Origin: RGIG3135 sp964477115 | Lineage (GTDB): Bacteria > Actinomycetota > Coriobacteriia > Coriobacteriales > Eggerthellaceae | DNA: 64,000 nucleotides | Direction of reading: 5' to 3' | NCBI GenBank assembly: GCA_964477115.1 | Contig: CAYZCY010000001.1 | Coordinates: 15,177 to 79,176 of the forward strand | Shown: positions 33,834 through 42,305 of the stretch, in pieces | Numbering within the stretch: position 1 is the first letter of the stretch | How the letters are laid out: every line of letters begins with the position of its first letter | Position numbers and translations under genes: made by a program | Notes under the pieces: model-generated | Database searches by the model: none | What the model saw: the letters and a program-made list of their open reading frames with translations, nothing else | Told to the model about the DNA's origin: nothing

Positions 33834-34181
33834 TTATTCCTGCTCAGGAACAGCGTAGCTGTCGCTTTCGATACTTGCAACCGCTTTTGGATACTGAGGC
33901 GAAGACGCAAGGCAGGCCTTAGGGCAAGCATTAACGCACATGTTGCACTGAATGCAGGAGTAGCGGTTAATCACCCAGGTGCGGGCTTTCTTATCGACCG
34001 TGATAGCGTTACATGGACAGGTCTTTTGGCAGATGCCACACAGAATGCACTTATCAACTTCGATACCGATGCTTCCACGCAAACCAACGGGCTGCGGCTT
34101 CACCTCTACGGGATACATCACGGTTTCGGGCTTCTTGAACAGAGAGCCGAAGGTCATGCCGCCCAGTTTAAAGCTTCCCAT
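33834..34181 (-). CDS. echF: Ech hydrogenase subunit EchF (NuoI-like ferredoxin)
   Basis: 115 residues with two [4Fe-4S] binding sites, CILCGICQKTCP and CIQCNMCVNACP, and the NuoI/EchF-like start. It carries electrons from soluble ferredoxin to the small subunit EchC. It is the last gene of the six-gene operon, starting six bases after echE with AGGGG three bases before the ATG. The short glutamate-rich tail has no known role. A terminator follows at 33665-33691. Confidence 0.93.
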   Translation of the reverse strand: MGSFKLGGMTFGSLFKKPETVMYPVEVKPQPVGLRGSIGIEVDKCILCGICQKTCPCNAITVDKKARTWVINRYSCIQCNMCVNACPKACLASSPQYPKAVASIESDSYAVPEQE

Positions 34182-34187
34182 AATCCC

Positions 34188-35276
34188 CTACCTTTCCGTA
34201 CAGCTGATGCAGGGGTCAATAGTCAGAATAATCATGTTGACATCAGCGAGGTCGCATCCTTCGAGGGCTTTAACCATGCCTGCAAGGTTTTGCGAGGTAG
34301 GGGTTCTCATACGCATGCGCTCCAGGTTTTTACTGCCATTGCCGCGAGCATAGTAATAGCATTCGCCGCGAGGCTGCTCAAGAACATTGCAGGCCTCAGT
34401 GCCGTCAGCCGGCGCGCCCTTTACCGTTACCGCAATGTCACCAGCAGGCATCTTGGAGGCAAGCTCCTTGATGATGGCGATGGACTGCAGAACCTCAAGG
34501 CAGCGCACTTTGATGCGAGCGTAGCAGTCGCCCTGGCTATCGAGAACAGGCTCGAACTCGGAAAGGTCTCCATAGGCGCCGTTGCGGAAGGACCTCACGT
34601 CGTAGCTGACATTGGAAGCGCGAGCGAAAGGCCCAACCATGCTCAAAGCCGAAGCTTCCTCAAAGCTAAGGTGGCCAACGCCTACCGTGCGGTTCTTGAC
34701 CGAAGTATCGGTCAGGATAGTGTTCATGATCTTCATGTAATCGGAAGACAGGCCATCGAGAACGCTGACGATTTCCTTCATCATGGCGTCGTCAATGTCA
34801 CGCACCACCCCGCCAACCTTAACAACAGAAAGGATGACTCGCCCGCCGGTGGTCTTCTCGAATATGTCAAGAACTCGCTCGCGCAAACGCCAGCAGTGCA
34901 TGAACATGCTTTCGAAACCAAAGGCATCTGCAGCAAGGCCCAGCCAAAGGAGATGCGAATGAATTCGCGAAAGCTCATGCCAGATCACGCGGAGATACTC
35001 GGCACGTTTTGGAACCTCAACCCCCATGAGCCTTTCAACGGTTTCAGCATATCCAAGGGAGTGACCCATAGCGCAGATACCGCAGATTCGCTCTGCAACG
35101 TAAATGAACTGATTGTAGTCACGCGTCTCGACAAGCTTCTCAAGACCGCGATGAACGAAGCCGATCTGAGGAATGGCCTCGATAACCTTCTCATCCTCGA
35201 CAACAAGATCAAGATGAAGCGGCTCGGGCAAAACGGGATGCTGCGGACCGAAGGGTATTACGGTTGCCTTACCCAT
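34188..35276 (-). CDS. echE: Ech hydrogenase large subunit EchE ([NiFe] site)
   Basis: 362 residues, homologous to NuoD and to [NiFe]-hydrogenase large subunits. Both nickel-binding cysteine pairs are present: ERICGICAMGH (C65, C68, H72) and the C-terminal DPCISCTER (C356, C359). That identifies a group 4 hydrogenase rather than a complex I relative, which lacks these cysteines. The stop comes right after the final arginine, so there is no C-terminal extension of the kind that maturation proteases remove in other hydrogenases. hyp maturation genes are not in this window. AAGGGTGAG precedes ATG 35276. Confidence 0.95.
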   Translation of the reverse strand: MGKATVIPFGPQHPVLPEPLHLDLVVEDEKVIEAIPQIGFVHRGLEKLVETRDYNQFIYVAERICGICAMGHSLGYAETVERLMGVEVPKRAEYLRVIWHELSRIHSHLLWLGLAADAFGFESMFMHCWRLRERVLDIFEKTTGGRVILSVVKVGGVVRDIDDAMMKEIVSVLDGLSSDYMKIMNTILTDTSVKNRTVGVGHLSFEEASALSMVGPFARASNVSYDVRSFRNGAYGDLSEFEPVLDSQGDCYARIKVRCLEVLQSIAIIKELASKMPAGDIAVTVKGAPADGTEACNVLEQPRGECYYYARGNGSKNLERMRMRTPTSQNLAGMVKALEGCDLADVNMIILTIDPCISCTER

Positions 35277-35278
35277 CT

Positions 35279-35863
35279 TTACTCACCCTTCCTTTCGCTT
35301 GCCTCACGAGCTGCCTTCTTAGCCTTGGCCTCCATGGCCGCCCTCACCTTTGCGGCTTTTTCGGGATCCATGGCCGCAAGCTTTGCTTCCAACTCTGCAT
35401 CTGCGCCCTCGGCGGACCCGTTTTCCTGAGTCGCTTTTTCGCGCGCGGCTTTCTCCTTTGCAGCCTTGGCGGCAGCGATCTTAGCAGCCTTCTCGCGTGC
35501 GGCAAGCTTCTCAGGCGAGACAATGGTCATGGGATCCTTCTGGGATACGCGATAGAAGTTGCCCTCGAAATCGATGGCAATATTCGAAATGTTTACGCCG
35601 AATAGATCGTGAACCTCGTTCTCGAACACGAAAGCAGCAAGATAACTCTCGGTGATAGAGGGTACGACGTCTTCTTTCCCGAGGGACTTAATGGTCACGT
35701 TTTCGAGAACGTCCTCTTTCATGAAGCTGTAAAGAAGGTCGATGCCCTGTTCGGTGTTGACAGCCAAAGTCTGGACGTAACGCCAGCCATCCGCCTTCTT
35801 CTGCTTGGCCAAAGACTCGATTTCGCTCAGTGCAACAGTCGAGTATACGGTCTGAAAACCCAT
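35279..35863 (-). CDS. echD: Ech hydrogenase subunit EchD (NuoC-like) with extra charged tail
   Basis: 194 residues. The first about 110 match NuoC/EchD (MGFQTVYSTVALSEIESLAK; HDLFGVNISN, the NuoC signature with HD). The remaining about 80 are almost only A, K, E and R (REKAAKIAAAKAAKEKAARE, then MDPEKAAKVRAAMEAKAKKA), probably a single long helix or coiled coil. That tail is not part of the usual EchD. ATG 35863 follows the echC TAA by one base, with GAGGGG eight bases ahead; GTG 35872 is less likely. Confidence 0.92.
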   Translation of the reverse strand: MGFQTVYSTVALSEIESLAKQKKADGWRYVQTLAVNTEQGIDLLYSFMKEDVLENVTIKSLGKEDVVPSITESYLAAFVFENEVHDLFGVNISNIAIDFEGNFYRVSQKDPMTIVSPEKLAAREKAAKIAAAKAAKEKAAREKATQENGSAEGADAELEAKLAAMDPEKAAKVRAAMEAKAKKAAREASERKGE

Positions 35864-35864
35864 G

Positions 35865-36308
35865 TTACTCACCCCTCTTCTTCATCTTCATGGCCTTCGA
35901 CTTCTCGTCGAGGACCGAAACGCCCGCAACGATGGCATCGATGATGGTCTCGGGCCGCACCGCGCAACCAGGGGCATATACGTCAACGGGAATAGCCTTG
36001 TCCACGCCACCGATAACGTTATAGCAATCCTTGAAGATTCCTCCCGTGCAAGCGCAGATGCCGCAGGCGACGACCACCTTAGGCTCGAGCATCTGGTCGT
36101 AAATCTCCTTTACCACCTCGATGTTCTGCTCGTTCACGCTTCCCGTCACCAGGAAGATGTCAGCATGCTTGGGGTTTCCGGTGTTGATGACGCCAAATCG
36201 CTCGCCGTCATAACCCGGACACAGAGTTGCCAAAACTTCGATGTCACAGCCGTTGCAGCTGGAACCGTCATAGTGGATGACCCACGGTGATTTAGAAGCA
36301 AAAGCCAC
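35865..36308 (-). CDS. echC: Ech hydrogenase small subunit EchC (NuoB-like)
   Basis: 147 residues, the small subunit that carries the proximal [4Fe-4S] cluster. The ligand pattern is visible: SSCNGCDIEVL near the N-terminus, CGICACTGG in the middle, and VYAPGCAVRPE. GTG 36308 is seven bases from GGAGGG and is preferred; an ATG two codons earlier directly abuts the Shine-Dalgarno. It sits between echB and echD in the conserved ech order. Confidence 0.94.
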   Translation of the reverse strand: MAFASKSPWVIHYDGSSCNGCDIEVLATLCPGYDGERFGVINTGNPKHADIFLVTGSVNEQNIEVVKEIYDQMLEPKVVVACGICACTGGIFKDCYNVIGGVDKAIPVDVYAPGCAVRPETIIDAIVAGVSVLDEKSKAMKMKKRGE

Positions 36309-36320
36309 AGTCATCCCTCC

Positions 36321-37190
36321 TTACAGAAACGCGAGAATCGCAATGTTAAGTCCACCGGCAAGAAGAGCGACCAACCATGCGCCCTTCAGCATAAACTGCC
36401 ACTTCACGCGAGCGAAGTTGTTGTCGATCCAAATCTCGAGGAAGTACACGGCGAGAATCACGACAACGGCCAAAACCAAAGACAGGGGGTTTGACCAGAC
36501 GAAGAACATACCCACCCAGCCCATGAACAGGACGTTTTCGCACCAGTGCATCACTTCAACCAGACCAAGGGTGCGTCCGCTCATCTCAGTTGTGACACCG
36601 CGAACAAGCTCCTGATGTGCGTGATGGGACATGGACAAGTCGAATGGAGACTTGCGAAGCTTGATGGTGAGAATGAAAAGCAACCCCAAAAACGCAAGCC
36701 AGATAAGGGTGATCACCGGCAAATCCAGGTCAAGCACAGCCTTCACGTCAAAGGAGCCGCTTGCCATGTAGAAGGCAACCGCCATGAGGAGTACCATGGG
36801 CTCGTAGGCCATGACCTGCAAGGTTTCTCGATGCGCACCGATTTCGGCATAGGGCGAACGAGAGCTATAGGCAGCCACGATGAAGAAGAGACTCGAAAGC
36901 GTAATCACGAACACGCACATGAGCAAGTTGCCACCCGTGAAGAAAATGCCGCCAGCCAGGCAGGCAAACACGAAGGCCCCAACCACGTAAGTCCATTCGA
37001 CGGAGTTAACCGAAGCGTTCTCCTTCTCAAAGAGCTTGCGCACGTCGTAATAGGGCTGCAGAAGCGGCGGACCGACGCGACCCTGCATTCGCGCAGAGAC
37101 GATACGGTCAAGGCCCGCAAGAAGACAGCCGAGAATCGGAGCGATGACGGCAAACAGAAGCGATCCGATGAGCGTAGTGAGAATGGTCAT
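36321..37190 (-). CDS. echB: Ech hydrogenase membrane subunit EchB (NuoH-like)
   Basis: 289 residues, eight or so transmembrane helices, complex I subunit 1 family. Signatures: GLDRIVSARMQGRVGPPLLQ near residue 25 and DLSMSHHAHQELVRGVTTEM near residue 190, with YSSRSPYAEIGAHRE between. It forms the membrane base of the hydrogenase and part of the ion path. It ends seven bases before the echC start and begins 18 bp after echA. Confidence 0.94.
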   Translation of the reverse strand: MTILTTLIGSLLFAVIAPILGCLLAGLDRIVSARMQGRVGPPLLQPYYDVRKLFEKENASVNSVEWTYVVGAFVFACLAGGIFFTGGNLLMCVFVITLSSLFFIVAAYSSRSPYAEIGAHRETLQVMAYEPMVLLMAVAFYMASGSFDVKAVLDLDLPVITLIWLAFLGLLFILTIKLRKSPFDLSMSHHAHQELVRGVTTEMSGRTLGLVEVMHWCENVLFMGWVGMFFVWSNPLSLVLAVVVILAVYFLEIWIDNNFARVKWQFMLKGAWLVALLAGGLNIAILAFL

Positions 37191-37208
37191 ATCAAATCAC
37201 ATCCTTTC

Positions 37209-39128
37209 CTAGAACATCATCGGTACGCCGACGAACGCAAGAACGAAGGCCGCAACCATAATGACCGAATTGCAAATGACACCCAAAGGCGCGATGCGCT
37301 TCTCCCCGAACATGTCTGTCATATACCAATTGCGAGCAGTAGCCTGCGTAGTACCGGACAGGGAATTGGTGAAAGTGCGCGCTTCGTGGTCCTGGCCAAC
37401 ACCCGCGAGGTACACGTCAACCTTCTTGGCCTTGCTCTTCCCCATTCCGGCAAAGAGCACCACGCAGACAAGGCCGGCGCAAATGCTGGCGATCCACAAA
37501 TTGTCACTCGAGATGTTCTGTCCGGTCGAACCGTAAACGTAGTAGATGTAAGGCTCAACCAAGTAGGCTGACAGGAAGGGAAGCAGCACGCAGCAGGCGA
37601 TCAAGACCCAAGCCATAAGCAGGATGGAACCCCATTCGCTCTTATGAACGGTAAGCTCTACGTTTTCAGGCTGACCTGCAATTCCCGCGAGTTTGCCCAT
37701 CCACTTGGCCCAGAACATGAAAGTCGCAGCAGAACCAAAGGCAAGAATAACGATAAGCACGATTTGGTTCATTTCAACGAAGGACACGAGCGTTGCCCAC
37801 TTGGCAACGAGCATGCCGAAGGGCGCGATGAACATACACATGATGCCGAGCATCATGAAGCGAGCAAGACGCGGCATGCGTTCGAAGAGAAGGTCCATGT
37901 CCTCGATGTCGCGGCTGCCAATGTGGTGCTCGGCGGTGCCGACGCAAAGGAACAGAAGGCTCTTCGCAACCGCATGGAAGAGCACGAGGAACGCAGCAGC
38001 CCAAACGGCTTCCTCAGTACCCACTCCCGCGCAGGCAGTGATCAGGCCCAAGTTGGCGATAGTCGAATACGCAAGCACGCGCTTGGCGTTGGATTGGGAA
38101 ATCGCCATGAAGGAGCACAGCATGAAGGTTACGGACCCAACAAGCATAACCATGATGGAGGGCACGGGGCACACCAGCATAACCGGAGCCAGCTTGATCA
38201 GCATAAACACGCCAGCCTTCACCATGGTGGAGGAATGCAGGAGCGCGCTCGTAGGGGTAGGGGCAACCATAGCACCCAAAAGCCAGGTATGGAAGGGCAT
38301 CTGAGCGGCTTTGGTGATACCCGCGAAGGCCAAAGCGGTAACCGCAAGCGCGACCACCTCGGGGTGAGCGACACCGTATGCAAGGAACTCGGCAAACGAC
38401 AGCGTGCCGACCTCGATGGCGCAGATGTATAGCGCTACGACAAAAGCAATGCCGCCCGCAAGGTTCATGATGATCTGACGGAAGGAGTTGGCAATGGCTT
38501 CCTCGGTCTTGGTGTATCCAATGAGAAGGAAGGAGCACAGGGTGGTGACCTCCCAACCCGTAAACATCCAGAGCATGTTGTCGGCAAAGACGATGACATA
38601 CATTGCGGAAAGGAAGGCGAACATCAGGGCGAAAAACACCGGTCTGCGGTCCTTGGCGCCCTCGGGCTCATGCTGCTGGAAGTCTTCCATGTAGCCAAGA
38701 GCATACACGCAGATACCCGATCCGATCACGCCGATGATGAGAACCATGAGCAGCGAGAGGGAGTCAAAGTACAGGCCGTATTCGACATGAATACCATGTG
38801 CGAACATAAGCTCGAACACCAGCGCGAGAAGCATCTGCATCAAGGCAAGAGCGCCAGCCCAGAGGTTTTTGTACTTGACGCTATAAGCAAGCACCACAAC
38901 CGCGATAGCAACACCGAGCACCGTGCAAACGCCGTCGATGATCTTCGACGAGAAGGCGAAGAATACCGGCTGCGTACCCATGTTTGCAGCTGTCAACCAG
39001 ATTGAGGCCGCGCCAATCACAAGGGCACTTACGACAACAATCGCATTTCGAACCCGAGAGTCACGTATCACCAGCAGAATCGCCGCAACGATTAACGGGA
39101 ACACGATGAGAAATCCAAGCAAAGCCAC
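37209..39128 (-). CDS. echA: Ech hydrogenase membrane subunit EchA (NuoL-like antiporter)
   Basis: 639 residues with about 16 transmembrane helices, the NuoL/HyfB/MrpA-like proton-translocating subunit. Conserved parts: GWEVTTLCSFLLIGY, PFHTWLLGAMVAPTPTSALL with the functional lysine region before it (GITKAAQMPFHTW), and HAVAKSLLFLCVG. GTG 39128 lies six bases after GGAGG and is the likely start; the frame is open to 39143. It is the first gene of the operon, coupling H2 production from reduced ferredoxin to ion pumping. Confidence 0.93.
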   Translation of the reverse strand: MALLGFLIVFPLIVAAILLVIRDSRVRNAIVVVSALVIGAASIWLTAANMGTQPVFFAFSSKIIDGVCTVLGVAIAVVVLAYSVKYKNLWAGALALMQMLLALVFELMFAHGIHVEYGLYFDSLSLLMVLIIGVIGSGICVYALGYMEDFQQHEPEGAKDRRPVFFALMFAFLSAMYVIVFADNMLWMFTGWEVTTLCSFLLIGYTKTEEAIANSFRQIIMNLAGGIAFVVALYICAIEVGTLSFAEFLAYGVAHPEVVALAVTALAFAGITKAAQMPFHTWLLGAMVAPTPTSALLHSSTMVKAGVFMLIKLAPVMLVCPVPSIMVMLVGSVTFMLCSFMAISQSNAKRVLAYSTIANLGLITACAGVGTEEAVWAAAFLVLFHAVAKSLLFLCVGTAEHHIGSRDIEDMDLLFERMPRLARFMMLGIMCMFIAPFGMLVAKWATLVSFVEMNQIVLIVILAFGSAATFMFWAKWMGKLAGIAGQPENVELTVHKSEWGSILLMAWVLIACCVLLPFLSAYLVEPYIYYVYGSTGQNISSDNLWIASICAGLVCVVLFAGMGKSKAKKVDVYLAGVGQDHEARTFTNSLSGTTQATARNWYMTDMFGEKRIAPLGVICNSVIMVAAFVLAFVGVPMMF

Positions 39129-39472
39129 GCGATTCCTCCTCACTTTCCATAATTAGCGCCAAAGCGCTAGAAAACAAAAAAGAGAGACACACGTCTCCCC
39201 TGGAGCTCACTCTATCAAAACGGGGCCAAATTGGCTTTAAAGGGCTTTTGGAGGGGGTATTCATTCGGTAAATGGGAGTAAATCGCTATCGTTATTTGCT
39301 CTGAACGGTTTGCCTTCAAGGGCAAGCGGTGAACGGCATATTTGGACGTGTGAATTGCATTAGCGCAGGTCAAAGCGTATTTCTGTAATTTGTAAGATTT
39401 CACAATACTTTTGAATAACTTCGACCTGCATAGCCCTGCTCAACCTGGCTTTTAAGGCAAACATACCCGATA
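39129..39472 (-). promoter_or_regulatory. Leader of the ech operon with several inverted repeats
   Basis: 344 bp without a gene. Visible structure on the minus strand: a near-perfect 12-bp inverted repeat (TGCAGGTCGAAG at about 39430-39419, CTTTGACCTGCG at about 39375-39364), and a TTGCC/GGCAA hairpin near 39312-39327. A GAGAC/GTCTC hairpin at 39183-39196 is followed by TCTTTTTT, so it could act as a weak terminator or attenuator. TAGCGC/GCGCTA is at 39153-39168. No clear promoter was found. Confidence 0.45.
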
Positions 39473-39504
39473 CAATAAAAAACGACGGCCACATGGACCG
39501 TCGT
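39473..39504 (-). terminator. Terminator after tRNA-Pro
   Basis: ACGACGG and CCGTCGT (arms 39498-39504 and 39482-39488) form a perfect stem directly downstream of the tRNA on the minus strand. TTTTTTATTG follows. Confidence 0.92.
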
Positions 39505-39512
39505 GAAAAAGC

Positions 39513-39589
<77 letters not shown>

Positions 39590-39669
39590 TTGCAAATTTG
39601 AGATCTGCTCAAACAGCTTGATTATCTTAACCCTAGCCCCAGATCAAATCAAGAACTAATTTGTGAAAA

Positions 39670-40446
39670 TTATTTTCGTCGCAGAACAAGGTACTCGTTG
39701 CTTCGGTGATCCCTGCCGTCCTTGCGGTATCTATCCAATATTTCTGCCTGCGATTTGACGCCATCTATCAAGCGATCGATCTCGTCGTCTGTAAAGTGAT
39801 GACAGTAGCGGCAGACGTCTTTCCTATCCTGCCAAGCAAGGAAATAGTCTCCGTCTTCAAGCTGATCAAGCTGTAAGCCTTCCCCTGAAAGACATTGGGA
39901 AAAGCTTTCATGTGCTTGCACGGCCTTAGCGCTCAGCTTCTCGTTGTCCATAAAACGCCAAAGTGACATCAGGGCAATACCTCCCGGCTTGAGCGCTTCG
40001 AGGATCATCGACAGCAGCAACTGCCGACTTTCAAAACCGGGAATATGATGGAAGAAACCGAAGCACGCTACCAAATCAAAGGTCTTAGGCGCAAGAATAC
40101 CGCGCTCGAGCGAGCCATCACGATTAAGAAGGCTTGCAACTATGTCACAGTCGATGTAACGGCACGAAACATCGAGATCAGCCATGGGCTCACAGTTATC
40201 CACGCAGCACACTTCGTAGGTAAGCGAGGCATCAAGATTCAAATACTTCTCAAAGCGCATGTTTCCGCAGGCAAGGTCAAGTACCTGAAGGGGTTCCCCG
40301 GATTCAGAAGAGAGAGCATGAATATAAGGCAGAGCCCTAGACCAGCCGGGCCAGGAATTGTTCCTTGTTGCCGAAAAGCTCTCATGCACGCAAGCGTAGA
40401 AGCTCTTATTCAAGGCATTAAGGTAAAGCGCCGTTTCCCTATTCAT
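39670..40446 (-). CDS. Class I SAM-dependent methyltransferase, Trm9/ALKBH8-like
   Basis: 258 residues of the seven-strand methyltransferase fold. Motif I is VLDLACGNMRFE (55-66), the acidic end of strand two is VDNCEP, and motif IV is FDLVACFGFFHHI (123-135). PGGIALMSLWRF then recalls the GG-ALIYCWA segment of Trm9. Near the C-terminus GDYFLAWQDRKDVCRYCHHF resembles the Trm9/ALKBH8 VPW...RYYH region (from memory). Trm9 methylates cm5U34 of tRNA to mcm5U34, the step after Elongator. The gene overlaps the end of elp3 by eight bases, which makes that role attractive (inference). ATG 40446 has AAGGA nine bases ahead. Confidence 0.72.
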   Translation of the reverse strand: MNRETALYLNALNKSFYACVHESFSATRNNSWPGWSRALPYIHALSSESGEPLQVLDLACGNMRFEKYLNLDASLTYEVCCVDNCEPMADLDVSCRYIDCDIVASLLNRDGSLERGILAPKTFDLVACFGFFHHIPGFESRQLLLSMILEALKPGGIALMSLWRFMDNEKLSAKAVQAHESFSQCLSGEGLQLDQLEDGDYFLAWQDRKDVCRYCHHFTDDEIDRLIDGVKSQAEILDRYRKDGRDHRSNEYLVLRRK

Positions 40447-42283
40447 GGTCGAGAATCCTTGCATTCAAGTACAGGCCTTCGTCCGCAAATCCAAGCTTTC
40501 GATAGTATTCGCGCGTGCCAACGGCGCTGATCACGTTGACGGAATCATAGCCAGCCTCACGGCAAATGGCGAAGGCCCGCTCGATGAGCTTCTTGCCCAG
40601 ACCCCTGTGCTGAGGACCGGAATTGGCTTCGTGCAAACGAGCGGCTCGCCCGTAGATATGTACTTCGCGAATCATTGCATGACCGGGTTTGATGGGAAGC
40701 CCCTGCTTAGCATACCGATGAAGAGCTTCCGGACGCGGCAAGGACAAACGCAAAAACCCAGCTATGCTCCCATCTTCTTTCACCCATTGAAGGAAGTGCT
40801 CGATAGACACATTTGTCTCATACGCGCTTTCCTCAAGCCTGAGCGATTCTGCGCTCGTGTCACTTGTGCTGACCTCGCGCATGCGGATTTCTCGGACATT
40901 GCGATTGCTGGCGAGCACGCGCTCCTCAACAGCTTGGCGAAGATTCGTCTTCTTGCTACCGGCCATGATGTCATGCGCCGATATGTCGCGAATCATACGA
41001 GATATTCGACCGTACTCAGGTGTCTCAAAAACCAAGTCCGCAAGCAACTCAATCAGGGAGTCGTCCGCGTACGGCTGCCAAGCGCCCTCATGATAGAGCT
41101 TCTCCAGCCCCGTCCCCTCAACGAGAACGCAGGGATAGAGCTTCACCTCATCGGGAATATAAGCGGGGTCATGCATGAACTTTAGGTAGCCGCTCTTGTC
41201 CAGATCGGGGTCAGAGCCGTAGAGATTGAGCATATAGTGAGCATGGATCTTGAAACCGAATAACCTGAGAAGCTCGAAGGCGCGAGCAATATCTTCCGTG
41301 CTTGTTGATCGACGATTCATGCTAATGACGTTTTCGTCAATGCTCTGAACTCCAATCTGCACTTTGGTACAGCCCAAACGCCTCAGCAAACAGAGGCTTT
41401 CGCAGGATAGCGTGTCGGGACGTGTTTCCACCACCAAGCCAACAACCCTATGCTTCGCGTTTTCGTTTCTTCTGTGCTCGCGATCCAGATCATCGAAACT
41501 CGATACTTGGACTTCATTGACCATTTGCCATGCAAAAGACTTGCCGTAGAGCTCCTCAAAGGCCTGGTTGTAGTTGAGCTCCCCCGCAAAAATGCGTCGT
41601 TGTATATCACCGCAAGCCAGAGCAAGCTTATCAGGATCCTGCTCGAACCCAAAGTCCTCGTAGCGTTTACGGATTTCGAGCGCTTGCACATCCCTAAGCT
41701 GCTCGTCGTTGAGAGCGCGGAACAGTTCGGTAATAAACCAAATCTGATAAGACTGGGCATAATCGCTCCAAGAGCCGCCCAGCACTATGATCTCCACCTT
41801 GTCAGTAGCGTGCCCCATTTCAGTGAGCGCCTTCAAGCGTGATGACACTTGAAGGTAGGGATCAAAGTAGTTTCTCTCCGCTCGTTGGCAGGCAGGCTCA
41901 TCGGTCAGATAGCTTTTCGGCATGCGAATGTCATTTGGGCAATACAGGCAGTTGCTGTTGCAGGGAGCCGGCTTGGTCACCACCGTGATCGTTGCAACTC
42001 CCGACGCGGTTCTTCGAGGTTTCACCTGCAAGGTTTTCACGATGAGCTCGTCGAGATCATCGTCAACGTTCCAGGAAAGCCACGCATCGCTTTGCTCCCT
42101 GCGCGCGTTCAGATAATACAGGAGCGCCTTTTTCTTGGAGTTATGCTGGGAAACGTCTTGCACGCCGTGATTGCTGCTGCGGACCAACTGCGCAAGCCTC
42201 TCTTGGGAAAGAGAGCCCTCGTTGCGCAGTTCGGCAACAATAATATCGAGGAGCCTCTTGCGGATGGCTTCTTGAGAATGCAT
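40439..42283 (-). CDS. elp3: Elp3-family tRNA U34 carboxymethyltransferase (radical SAM + GNAT)
   Basis: 614 residues. A helical N-terminal domain (1-90) likely contacts tRNA. The radical-SAM part has CNSNCLYCP (C108, C112, C115), DEPACQRAERNYFDPYLQV, VEIIVLGGSWS, VETRPD and VQIGVQSIDENV. The C-terminal GNAT acetyltransferase domain (about 480-614) has VREVHIYGRAA, HRGLGKKLIERA and YYRKLGFADEG. These match Elp3, the catalytic Elongator subunit that makes cm5U34. Bacterial Elp3 is known but uncommon. ATG 42283 is 23 bp after coaBC; the methyltransferase start overlaps its stop. Confidence 0.92.
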   Translation of the reverse strand: MHSQEAIRKRLLDIIVAELRNEGSLSQERLAQLVRSSNHGVQDVSQHNSKKKALLYYLNARREQSDAWLSWNVDDDLDELIVKTLQVKPRRTASGVATITVVTKPAPCNSNCLYCPNDIRMPKSYLTDEPACQRAERNYFDPYLQVSSRLKALTEMGHATDKVEIIVLGGSWSDYAQSYQIWFITELFRALNDEQLRDVQALEIRKRYEDFGFEQDPDKLALACGDIQRRIFAGELNYNQAFEELYGKSFAWQMVNEVQVSSFDDLDREHRRNENAKHRVVGLVVETRPDTLSCESLCLLRRLGCTKVQIGVQSIDENVISMNRRSTSTEDIARAFELLRLFGFKIHAHYMLNLYGSDPDLDKSGYLKFMHDPAYIPDEVKLYPCVLVEGTGLEKLYHEGAWQPYADDSLIELLADLVFETPEYGRISRMIRDISAHDIMAGSKKTNLRQAVEERVLASNRNVREIRMREVSTSDTSAESLRLEESAYETNVSIEHFLQWVKEDGSIAGFLRLSLPRPEALHRYAKQGLPIKPGHAMIREVHIYGRAARLHEANSGPQHRGLGKKLIERAFAICREAGYDSVNVISAVGTREYYRKLGFADEGLYLNARILDHE

Positions 42284-42305
42284 GGCCAGCTACCACCAGT
42301 TCTTC

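Noticed and set aside
34026..35429. Long plus-strand open frame opposite the ech genes
   Set aside because: Antisense to EchE, EchF and part of EchD, whose metal-binding motifs are unmistakable.
39390..39405. Rex-like site TTGTAAGATTTCACAA before echA
   Set aside because: Arms match only partly and the spacing is two bases shorter than a Rex operator; no promoter could be placed around it.
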